Source: Asparagopsis taxiformis
Taxonomy: Eukaryota > Rhodophyta > Florideophyceae > Bonnemaisoniales > Bonnemaisoniaceae
Assembly (NCBI GenBank): GCA_030407315.1
Contig: JALQPE010002425.1
Coordinates: 233,628 to 297,627 of the forward strand
Direction: 5' to 3'
Length of the DNA: 64,000 nt
Shown here: piece after piece, positions 38,483 to 46,800 of the stretch
Numbering within the stretch: position 1 is the stretch's first letter
Layout of the letters: each line of letters opens with the position of its first letter
The notes under the pieces: model-generated
Told to the model about the DNA's origin: nothing
Databases searched by the model: none
The model's input: the letters and a program-made list of their open reading frames with translations, nothing else
Made by a program: the position numbers and the translations under genes

Positions 38483-40030
38483 CTATTCACAATCGAAAAG
38501 CTTTGGCAGTGGGATACCTTCAGAACACAGCTGAAGAGCAGATGGGTCACCAAATGACTCTAGCGGAGAGTCACTCAATGCGATACTCAGCCCATCTCTT
38601 ACGGGCGATTTCAAATGGCTAGCCAATTTTCTACGCTTTGCACTTCTCTCACCCGACGCACTCGGAGATTCCTTAGTCAGAAATGCCGGTAGACCTTCCT
38701 CATCGAGACACAAATCCTCATCTTTAACTGGAGAAGGTGCATACAAGCGGCGCGAAAAGCTGCGACTACGCCTTCTTTCGCCCCCATCTTTCAGCAGTCC
38801 TCCTGGCGACCAAGACAATTCACCGGCACCAGCCTCTCCAACAGCTGAAAGTTCACTACTGTTTTCATTGTAGCCGACAGTATGCTCTTTTTTGGCTGGT
38901 GCAGTAGCAGGTTTTCGCATTAAACTGTCCAAGCAAGGACTCTGCTGTGTACCGGGGGAGGCTTTAAGCGCTTCAAGACTTGCCGCAAGCGGTGATACAT
39001 ATTTGCATGCGGATGATTTTCGCTTCACTCTCTTTGCCACCTGAACAGGCGACGGTGAATTTGGCGCTTTACAACCGCTTGTGAATTTCGCAAACGGTGA
39101 ACGAGATGGGACACGTTTCCGTTTCGGTGAAAGCTGCAGTAATTCATCCAGAGGCTTTGGCATTTCAGTGCTTCCGCCTGTGTCTGCATACGCTTCGGTG
39201 TCCTGTGGGAGTTTGGTTGGCGACGGAGTTTTTTCAGAAGACAAAACTGGATGTTGGAGCTGTGGTGGCTGCACGAATGGCTCTGATTTGGTCGTCGGGG
39301 ATGGATTGTCGCTGTCATTGTCCACGTAGTAGATTCGGTCAAGGATACTGGCATCATTGACAACCTCAAACACATCTGAAAACTTGAAAGCAAGTGATTT
39401 GCGATCTGAGCTGGAGTCCAATTCAATTTCGGTTGCTTCTGGTGTGCGAATAACAACGAATGGGATGCGGAGCTTCTTTTCATCTGGGATTTGGGCATCT
39501 GAATGACTGTTGCGTAAGCAGAGCATTTCCAAAGCGAGCTTTTGCTGCACGAGATTTTGGAGCGTTTTCTTCTTCTTCTGAATACACTTTCTGATTTCGG
39601 AAATGGACTTTGTTGTTGAAAGCACATCTGGATGGATAGGTGCGGGCGCCTTGAGAGAGATAGTGGAAAGGTGCGACGGTATTAGATGGGCGACGCCATT
39701 CCAATACAGAGCCTTGTCCTTCTTTGTTCGTGTAATTGCGCCAATAGATACGAGCACTTTGAGGGAGTCATAGAGGCGACGGCGAATGTTCTTCTCAATA
39801 GCGATGAGATCATGATTGGAAACCAATGAGAGGGCACCCAGGACGTCCTCAACAGCTTCCTTGGCAAGTTCATTGGCAATTTGTGTGGATGATATCCCTT
39901 CTCGAGAGCGAACTTTTTGCACCAGCGACATGGATATGGCGCGAAGGTTCTTGGTTGCCGATATTGTCTTTGATATGTCGCGGCGAGTGGCGGCAACCAT
40001 CGGGATGGGGGCTGGTGATGTCGTCGCCAT
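38483..40030 (-). CDS. DP (E2F dimerisation partner) transcription factor, copy 1
   Basis: This is a 515-residue protein. Seen: a winged-helix DNA-binding domain (about 25-112) with the E2F/DP recognition helix RRRLYD (83-88) in IEKNIRRRLYDSLKVLVSIGAI, then a coiled coil (about 140-170) and a DP-like beta element (RIPFVVIRT at about 187). The second half is Ser/Pro/Lys-rich with many S-P sites and no transactivation domain typical of E2F. Known: DP proteins pair with E2Fs to control S-phase genes. The single winged helix, NIRRRxYD and PFVVI favour DP over E2F. Its promoter has a perfect E2F-type site at 40185-40196, suggesting autoregulation. Confidence 0.85.
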   Translation of the reverse strand: MATTSPAPIPMVAATRRDISKTISATKNLRAISMSLVQKVRSREGISSTQIANELAKEAVEDVLGALSLVSNHDLIAIEKNIRRRLYDSLKVLVSIGAITRTKKDKALYWNGVAHLIPSHLSTISLKAPAPIHPDVLSTTKSISEIRKCIQKKKKTLQNLVQQKLALEMLCLRNSHSDAQIPDEKKLRIPFVVIRTPEATEIELDSSSDRKSLAFKFSDVFEVVNDASILDRIYYVDNDSDNPSPTTKSEPFVQPPQLQHPVLSSEKTPSPTKLPQDTEAYADTGGSTEMPKPLDELLQLSPKRKRVPSRSPFAKFTSGCKAPNSPSPVQVAKRVKRKSSACKYVSPLAASLEALKASPGTQQSPCLDSLMRKPATAPAKKEHTVGYNENSSELSAVGEAGAGELSWSPGGLLKDGGERRRSRSFSRRLYAPSPVKDEDLCLDEEGLPAFLTKESPSASGERSAKRRKLASHLKSPVRDGLSIALSDSPLESFGDPSALQLCSEGIPLPKLFDCE

Positions 40031-40336
40031 AATCGATCAGGAGAACAGGGGAGAGCGAAGGGGCTAATGGCACGGGTAGGTAGGTGGGAGGCAAACGGAT
40101 GACGGCGGGAAGGAGAGAGCGGCATCAGTTGGCGGGAAGTGGGTATTACTACTACAGTACTACTCGGACGAGCAGAGTATGCCCTTTGGCGCCAAGTCAT
40201 GGAAACGAATGCAATGAATTTCTAACCAATCAAATTGTTTTTGATTTTTTCTTGCATGCTGATTGGATAATGCAATTTTCTCTTAATGCTGACGTGATCT
40301 CCGCTTAATCCTTCCCAGCGCTCCGTCCCTCTGGTC
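40031..40336. other. Divergent promoter region, DP1 and LPA3-like
   Basis: Contains the E2F-type site and CCAAT sequences near 40226. No gene is seen. Confidence 0.5.
40185..40196. promoter_or_regulatory. E2F-type site upstream of DP1
   Basis: TTTGGCGCCAAG: a perfect TTTSSCGC match on the plus strand overlapping an inverted, near-perfect one. It lies 155 bases upstream of DP1 and 141 upstream of the LPA3-like gene. Confidence 0.5.
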
Positions 40337-41565
40337 ATGATGAATTCAAAATCCTTCGCTGCCGCCTTTCTTCACCCCCAGCCGTTGCATTTTCCAACAT
40401 CCCTTCGTTCTCGTGCAGTTTCCAAACCGCGCAAACCATGCAACCTTTGCTCGAAAAATTTACAAGCTTCCTCTCCACGCATCCCTGAAACGCCATGTTT
40501 CACACCTTCTATACTTTCCGCGCCTATGCCACCTTCTCATCGCACTGTTTATTTAAACGATGTTGCACAAGCTGCCCACCGTTTTCTATCCCATCTTAGT
40601 GACTCCGCTTCAGATGCCAATGCCACCCAGACAGTCGCCCAAATCACTTTGTTGCCACCGCAACTAAACCCTGAACTCGACGTGTACGACCGTCGCTTTC
40701 TCCTTCAGCTTGTTTGGGCCGTACTCGACGTCACAGCAAATTCATATGCTCTCCGTACCCGGGTGTTGATTCAAGGCACTGGTTCATTCGGGGCTATACC
40801 GCTCTCAGTGGCTGGTCTGCGTCGAAATTTTGACGCTGATGTCGCCAAGTCGGCTGATGCATGGATACCAGGCATTATTCAATCTGGTGATTTAGAAAAG
40901 GAAGCTGACCTTACCGAGGAAGATCAAATCGTTATCGTTGTGTCGCCCACAAATACAGTATCGGCACCGGTCGTTAATGATGTTGCAAATCTGGTTGAAA
41001 GGGCTGCTGGGCGTCCTGTATTCATCATTAATCCTAGGCTAGCCGATGTGCCCAGTAGTGGTGGTGTCATGCAGGTAACTGGACGAGCAGAGCGTAGACA
41101 GTTTTTGCAGAGTTTCTCCAGCGTTTTCTATCTGCGATTACTCTTTACGTCTGGAACGGTACGTTGATCGTTTCAGCACATAATGTCCTGCCAAACTCGT
41201 CATCACGGCTAACACTTCAATCTACTTTCTGCCTTTCTTAGATGTATCCGTTACGTGGTATTCTATATCAATCATTTCCCAATCCATGGCAAGTATGGCG
41301 TTCCGAAGATGGTACCTCTAGATATCGGCTGATTGCATCCACGGCTTCAAATCCAAGTGCAGAGCAGATAACCGAGGCGTTTGCGAATGACCAGTATACT
41401 GCGGAGAAAAAGCTTATCCAAGAGGCGCGAGATTCAGGCGCTGTCTCTTCAATAGATGATTTGATCACGTCACCCACAGCATTAGCAGTGATTGGCGTCC
41501 TAGTGCTCGTAGCTGTAGCAATTGTATTCAAGCAAGATTTCAGAGCACTCTCAGATCTTCTTTGA
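40337..41565 (+). CDS. DUF1995 plastid protein, LPA3-like (PSII assembly), two exons
   Basis: Assembled from 40337-41158 and 41242-41565 with an 83-nt intron (donor GTACGT, acceptor TTAG). The product is 381 residues. Seen: a transit peptide (about 1-55), a DUF1995 domain (about 70-320) with VVSPTNTVSAPVVNDV, FIINPRL and, across the junction, FYLRLLFTSGT joined to MYPLRGILYQSFPNPW, then one C-terminal membrane span (about 350-370). Known: DUF1995 proteins include LPA3 of Arabidopsis, which helps CP43 insertion into photosystem II. The membrane span is not in plant LPA3, so this may be a paralogue anchored to the thylakoid or envelope. The TGA that ends the first open frame lies inside the intron. 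Confidence 0.82.
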
Positions 41566-41637
41566 CGCTCAAGACTTTATACACATCTAGTGAATTGAAA
41601 ACTATTGTTTACCAGCCCACTTACCCAACCTAAACAG

Positions 41638-43505
41638 CTACGTGAGGTCTATGATGGTGACGTCATTGTTTCGTCTTGACTCTGGAGGTACCTGCTGCGG
41701 TGGACTTGGTTTTGGTGGTGGCGTTGCAACCTTTGATACAGGTGGGTTAGCTTGTTTTGGTTTCGTCTTCTCTGCTCCAGAAGTTGTTTCATCCTGTGTA
41801 GCTGCGGGAGTTGGTGTTTGGGGTGGTTCCGAAGTTAGTGGTTTGTCAGGTGCTGTGTTACTCTGAGGAGTACTGGAAGCTGGCATCTTAGAGTTTGTCG
41901 AGGATGGAGCAGGTGCTGGACTCTTAAGTGGAGTCTCAGCTTGGGAGAGTCTCCTTGGTACCGTATGGTATCGCTCCAAGCGCAACCAATCTTCAACGCG
42001 GGGAGGCGTCGTTTGCACTGCTTTTTTCTTGAGGTTGGAGGAAAGGAATCTAAATCCTAGGGCCGCCATTTGAGCCGCGAAAAACTGCGTATGACTCCAA
42101 CTCATAAAGTAGAGATCATCCTGCTTTCGATTACTCGCCTTGTCAACGTCATGGGTTCCTTTCCGCATAATTTCCATGGCTTCATCAACAGTTGTAGGGA
42201 CCTGGAAGGCTGCATCAGCAAAGAATATGTTTGTACTGGAAAACATGAGCTGTTGCGTTCTTTCCGCAACCTTTCGAACCGGGGCAGTAATCTCACATGC
42301 AGTCGTTTTGTGTAACGGTGACATCGAACGACGTGCAGCTGCAACTTGCGAATTACCTTTTTTCGATATCGCGGGTTGGGGAGGTAGGGAAGCTCGACGG
42401 GCTTGAGCAGTGTTCTGCTTTCCAGTGTTGGTTACGTTGGAAGGTGCTGGATTCTGGGAAACAGGTTCTGGAGGGGTGGAATTGACCGGATTGGCGCTGC
42501 TTGTCGACGGGGGCAGATTTGCTGCGGGCGAACTGGATGCAGCTTTAACCGGATTGGCGGGTCGGGGTGGCTCAGTTTGAACAAAGGCAACGGAGACAGG
42601 AGGTGCGGGAGCAGGGCTCACAGCGTTAGTCACATTGGATTGTGGTGGCTGAGACGTTGGAGTCGGCACTGCAGAATTGTTCGGTGGAATAACTACAGAC
42701 GGATGGGGCGGCGTATGTGCAGCAAGGGGAGTAGTAGACCATGCACCAGATTGGGGAATGGACTGGGTAGGTTGCGGTCTGGAAGCCTGTGTTGCGAATT
42801 GGGTGGCGGCAGGTAAGTGCTGGGACAGAGATGGCGTGTTTTGAGGAGGAACGTGGTTGGGTTGCTGCCCAGAGCTAATCACGGCAGCTTGTTGGAATTG
42901 ATTCATGATCTGCGGCGTCAGATGTACAGATGCATGGGGTTGGATTGATATTTGCGCTTGTGAGATTGGTTGAGACGGAGCTGCTTGTCTCTGGGCCTCC
43001 AACGCATAAATGCGTTGTTGAGCTGAGAGGGAGCGTACGTGAGCTTCAACCTGAGAATTGATCGACGGGTTCTGCGCCTGGAGAGCAGTGAGTTGTTGCT
43101 GAACAGAGGGATTTTGTCTTGCGGCAGGTTGCTGTTCAGAAGGGCGCCTCGAGGCATGCAGCCTGGAGGTCAAGACACCATTGCTGATGGTGTGTTCAAG
43201 CTTGCAGTGTCTGAAAAGCACTTTGATGTAGGACGCATTGAAGTCTGTACGATACTGCACAACGGAAGGGGGAAAGTTAGCCGGGGTCGAACTGGAAAAC
43301 GGGCAGGGGAAGAGAATGATGAGCTCGCACGTACCCGATACCATTTGCGACAGACGGTGCACCAAGCAAAATCTGTGTTGGTGGACGCGAGACGCATGAC
43401 AGACCAAACGACGGAGGCCATTTGACCGACAAGCAAATGGGGCGGCGGACTATAGAGGTCATCGGGATGTGGTGGGAGCTTGGGAGGTGGAACGCTGCTT
43501 TGCAT
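41638..43505 (-). CDS. CW-like zinc finger protein with Gln/Pro-rich middle, two exons
   Basis: Assembled from exons 43505-43335 and 43254-41638, with an 80-nt intron (donor GTACGT, acceptor TGCAG). The product is 595 residues; a start at 43421 would give 567. Seen: a Cys-rich motif FAWCTVCRKWYR joined by splicing to YRTDFNASYIKVLFRHC, which resembles the CW zinc finger (WxxCxxCxKWR...C), then a long Gln/Pro/Ala/Thr-rich disordered region (about 85-390), a helical block (TTVDEAMEIMRKG, SHTQFFAAQMAALGFR) and a Pro/Lys-rich tail. Known: CW domains read methylated histone H3K4. The aligned Cys count is incomplete, so the domain call is tentative. Reading exon 2 alone would give a false N-terminus. 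Confidence 0.6.
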
Positions 43506-43592
43506 ACTGAGGGAGAGTGGCAGAGCAACAAGACGGAAGGGAGCGGAAAGCGAGTTGTGCTGGGGGACAAATGAACACGGCAAAATTTTACA

Positions 43593-43600
43593 TTGGCGCG
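43593..43600. promoter_or_regulatory. E2F-like half site
   Basis: TTGGCGCG between the CW-like gene and DP2, 88 bases upstream of the former. Confidence 0.35.
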
Positions 43601-43686
43601 AGACGGAGTGTATCTAAAATTAAGTTTCACATCAACCAATCACAAGGCGCGATCCAAATCGAAACAACATGCGCCGTGGTATGTGC

Positions 43687-43702
43687 AAATTGGCGCCAAT
43701 TT
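43687..43702. promoter_or_regulatory. Perfect 16-base E2F-type palindrome upstream of DP2
   Basis: AAATTGGCGCCAATTT equals its own reverse complement and holds two overlapping TTGGCGC half sites. It lies 159 bases upstream of the DP2 ATG. Confidence 0.55.
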
Positions 43703-43860
43703 CGATGGTAAACACGTTTGCTTCTTCTCCCGCTAAACGGGTCTAAACCGAAACTGTAATCCATCCAGATAAGCGCGCGTCCACCCATGGACGTGCTCGT
43801 CGCAGCAACGGCATCTGCGTCCCGTCGCTTGCTGCCACCATAGCCTCCATTGATCAAACT

Positions 43861-45243
43861 ATGACCCGCGGTGTAGGTTCGCAACGGGTCACAGCTCCGC
43901 CACCAAGTGCGGCACCTGCCGTCGCTGCACCTACACCCGCCTTGAGCAAAAACCTGCGATGGACTGCCGTAGCGCTTGTAGCCAAAATGTCGCGCGAGCG
44001 CGAACGCCTATCCGCTGCGGTCGCGGATGAGATTGCCGCTTCCGCTTCGCGCGACATGCGCATTCGATTTCCGCACAGAGACTCCGCCGCTGTGGAACGA
44101 AATACTCGCCGTCGTGTATACGACGCTCTCAAGGTTATGGTTTCGGTGGGCTGCATCCAGCGCGAAGGAAAGTCGCTTCGATGGATTGGAGTCGATGACC
44201 TTCGCGATCATGCGCTCAAGTCTTCCCCGACGCTGTGCAGTTCTGCAGCTGACAATGATCAACTGCCGCTTCAAGACTCGCCAGCAAAGCTACGCGTGGC
44301 GGTTTGCGAATCTCGTCGTACTCTTTTGCGTAAGAGAGCTCTAGTCAACGATCTGCGTGCATGTGTAGATGCCTTTCAGATAAACGCAAAACGGCAACGA
44401 ACAGCTCTAGCACCTCGCCAACGATCCAAGGCAAACTGCGCTCCCGATATTGGCGACTTGCCTGTATCATTCCCGTTTGTCGTCGTTTCCGCGTCCAAAC
44501 CAGACGTTGTGTACAACTCTGAGCGCAAGAAGATGCGCATTTCGACATCAGCTCCTTTCAAACTTCACACCGAAACTGATATTGTGAGAATGCTTGCGCA
44601 TCGGCGAAAAGTGCGCTCAGCGCCATCGTCATCTCGTAAAGCGCGTGTATCCAGAAAGACGCATCAGTCTGCAGTGCAGGGGTCGCACTCCGGGAACCCG
44701 TCCCCTTCAGTGCTGCTGGAAGACTTAGACTTGTCAGATGCAGTTGATCTAGGTGCTAGTATTGCTTCGCTTCCAAAACTCGAAGCTGAGATTGAACCTG
44801 TCGATATAGTGATGTGCTCCGACCTAAATCGCAACGAGTTTGAAACGACAATAGCGGAGGAAGAAGAAAAACCAAAAATCGTGGACAGCGCTACACCACA
44901 ACTTGAAGAGCATTCAAAACATCGTGTGCAACCGTATCCAGTCGAGTGCAAATCGGGAGCAATTGGAAGTTTTGAAGAACTTGCTGATCGTAACGCCGCA
45001 CAATCCAATTCAGTCAAGAATGCGCAGAGCAAGCCGCCAGTGAAAGATTCACTTTGCGCCGAAAATGCACCGATCATTTGTCATGAAGAGCTTGGTATCC
45101 CACCGTTGAACGACGGCGACAGCACTGATCTTTGCTCAGAAGACGACGGCTTCCTTGGACTCAAATCGGCAGATGGCAATACAGCTGACTTTACACCGTT
45201 TGTGGGCAACGACCGTCACTTAGTGGAAGCTTTGCAGCAATGA
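43861..45243 (+). CDS. DP (E2F dimerisation partner) transcription factor, copy 2
   Basis: This is a 460-residue protein. Seen: an Ala/Pro-rich start, a winged-helix domain (about 28-112) with RRRVYD at residues 83-88 in VERNTRRRVYDALKVMVSVGCI, a coiled coil (about 140-165), and FPFVVVSAS (about 203-211). The C-terminal half is acidic and disordered. The recognition helix occupies the same residue numbers as in DP1 at 38483-40030, and the downstream order matches, so the two are paralogues. Sequence outside the core has diverged heavily, which points to an old duplication. The ATG at 43861 is first in frame. Confidence 0.83.
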   Translation: MTRGVGSQRVTAPPPSAAPAVAAPTPALSKNLRWTAVALVAKMSRERERLSAAVADEIAASASRDMRIRFPHRDSAAVERNTRRRVYDALKVMVSVGCIQREGKSLRWIGVDDLRDHALKSSPTLCSSAADNDQLPLQDSPAKLRVAVCESRRTLLRKRALVNDLRACVDAFQINAKRQRTALAPRQRSKANCAPDIGDLPVSFPFVVVSASKPDVVYNSERKKMRISTSAPFKLHTETDIVRMLAHRRKVRSAPSSSRKARVSRKTHQSAVQGSHSGNPSPSVLLEDLDLSDAVDLGASIASLPKLEAEIEPVDIVMCSDLNRNEFETTIAEEEEKPKIVDSATPQLEEHSKHRVQPYPVECKSGAIGSFEELADRNAAQSNSVKNAQSKPPVKDSLCAENAPIICHEELGIPPLNDGDSTDLCSEDDGFLGLKSADGNTADFTPFVGNDRHLVEALQQ

Positions 45244-45357
45244 TTGTTGTCAAGTTGGATTATCTACATTTTATTTTATGTATAACACACCAGATCAATA
45301 AAATCGTTCGTTATCTAACCGCAAAGCTTCGCCAAGATGAGCTTTACTGATAAACCG

Positions 45358-46293
45358 TCACGTTTGCCCAACGCGACGACGTTGATGTTTTTGTCGCATC
45401 TTTTTCGGAATTGCTTTCTCTGATCTATTCCTCTTCACGCGCTCAGATCCACCTGCTTTGATTTCAGTTTTCTCATCAGATAATTGCTTCTTTTTCGAAG
45501 CACCTTTCTTCGCACGTTTTGTTTTTGATCCTTTCTTCGCCTTGGACTTTGATGCTCCAGTCCACTCATCAGAATCGTCATCAGAGTCATCATCATCCTC
45601 GTTGTCTGAATGCTTCATTGGCTTATTTCCTCGCGTCCAAAACGTGTCCTCCACTTCGACATCTTTCATATCCTCATCTTCGTCTTTCTCATCGTCTCCT
45701 GCACTCTCCTTCCCTTCTTCTTCTGGTACGGAATCATTGTTGCTATCTGACAAAACTTGATCGAGCACATCACCTTCCTCATCTTCTCCATCTGCCATAA
45801 CAGAATTACCATCTTTCTGATCTGGTTTTTCATCTTCAGAGTCCTTTGCAGATTGTTTCCCCTGCCTGAATGCCTTTGCTTTCTCTTGTTTTGCCTTTCT
45901 TGCTTGCGCAAGTCGTTCTCTCTCAGCCTGTTTACGCTGCTCCTCCTTCAACCTTCTCTGAAACTTTCTCCCTCTTACATGCCCTTCAATCTTAGTTGCA
46001 TCGCGTGGCAAAGTCGTTGACGTAAGCTTACACAAAAGGAAAAAGTTTTCATTGCGATCTGGATGTGGTACGATATTGGGCAAATGTTGTGCAAAGTCAT
46101 AAGTCTCATTGGCCTTGCGAACTTTAGCACGCCGATATGCTTTGCCGTTTGCATAGGCAGTTAGTGTGGCGGTCGTCGCAGTAGTTGGAAACTCCATACC
46201 ACTTTCAGTGAACTGCAGCTTGCCATTGTCGAGCAAAGTTGTCGAGTCAGGGTTTGCCTCGGCGTACAAGACCACGTCGCTCTTGCGAATCAT
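45358..46293 (-). CDS. SURF2: SURF2-like protein
   Basis: This is a 311-residue protein from the ATG at 46293 (the upstream frame reaches only a GTG). Seen: an N-terminal Surf2 domain (about 15-130) with TYDFAQHLPNIVPHP, FFLLCKLTSTTLPRD and HVRGRKFQRRL, then a Lys/Glu coiled segment and a long acidic/basic tail ending in basic clusters. Known: SURF2 has IVPS...FCKLT...HxxGRRYxR in the same order; it is a nucleolar protein linked to the 5S RNP. The acidic tail and C-terminal basic residues fit a nucleolar protein. Confidence 0.85.
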   Translation of the reverse strand: MIRKSDVVLYAEANPDSTTLLDNGKLQFTESGMEFPTTATTATLTAYANGKAYRRAKVRKANETYDFAQHLPNIVPHPDRNENFFLLCKLTSTTLPRDATKIEGHVRGRKFQRRLKEEQRKQAERERLAQARKAKQEKAKAFRQGKQSAKDSEDEKPDQKDGNSVMADGEDEEGDVLDQVLSDSNNDSVPEEEGKESAGDDEKDEDEDMKDVEVEDTFWTRGNKPMKHSDNEDDDDSDDDSDEWTGASKSKAKKGSKTKRAKKGASKKKQLSDEKTEIKAGGSERVKRNRSEKAIPKKMRQKHQRRRVGQT

Positions 46294-46800
46294 TTTGGTG
46301 GCAACGCTTGAAGGCTTGCGTGTTCGAGGAACAAATAGAGATCTTAGGGCAGGTTGGCAATCACGTAAATCATGGGACAATGGATTCTCCGCCACCGCCG
46401 ACGCGACTCTCTACCAGAGCTAAATACACTGATAATTTCTTGTTCTCGAGTGTATTAATTTTTCTACAAATGTAGTGTACCGTAGAGCTTCATTGGCTGC
46501 TGTCCAGCTGTCACATGTTCTATGCGATGTAGACAGGCGTCCGCTTCGATTCATCACTATCACGAAGCCACCGATGTGGAAGCTCTCTCTGGCAAAGAGG
46601 ACATTGCGCTTTGTGGAAGAGCAATCAGCTCGTTGACGGTGGGTCTTCTCTGCCGTGGATGTCTACCCTATTTCGCCAGCGTTACTATGCCAGATTTTGA
46701 CCCTTCGCAACTGCCTTGAACTCCACCCAATTTTTGACAGCCAATCCCGTGCACAATATTCCTCAGCGACTAGAACGCCCCTTCATATTACCGCTTTACG
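46294..46800. other. Divergent promoter region, SURF2 and dynamin-related gene
   Basis: 507 bases; short frames only, nothing recognised. Confidence 0.5.

Larger units (their letters stand above)
43506..43860. other. Bidirectional promoter of CW-like gene and DP2
   Basis: Holds two E2F-type elements (separate entries). No other gene is seen. Confidence 0.5.

Noticed and set aside
41638..43407. CW-like gene read as a single 589-codon frame
   Set aside because: The first 50 codons of that frame are intron and out-of-frame exon 1; splicing at 43334/43255 gives a better Cys-containing N-terminus.
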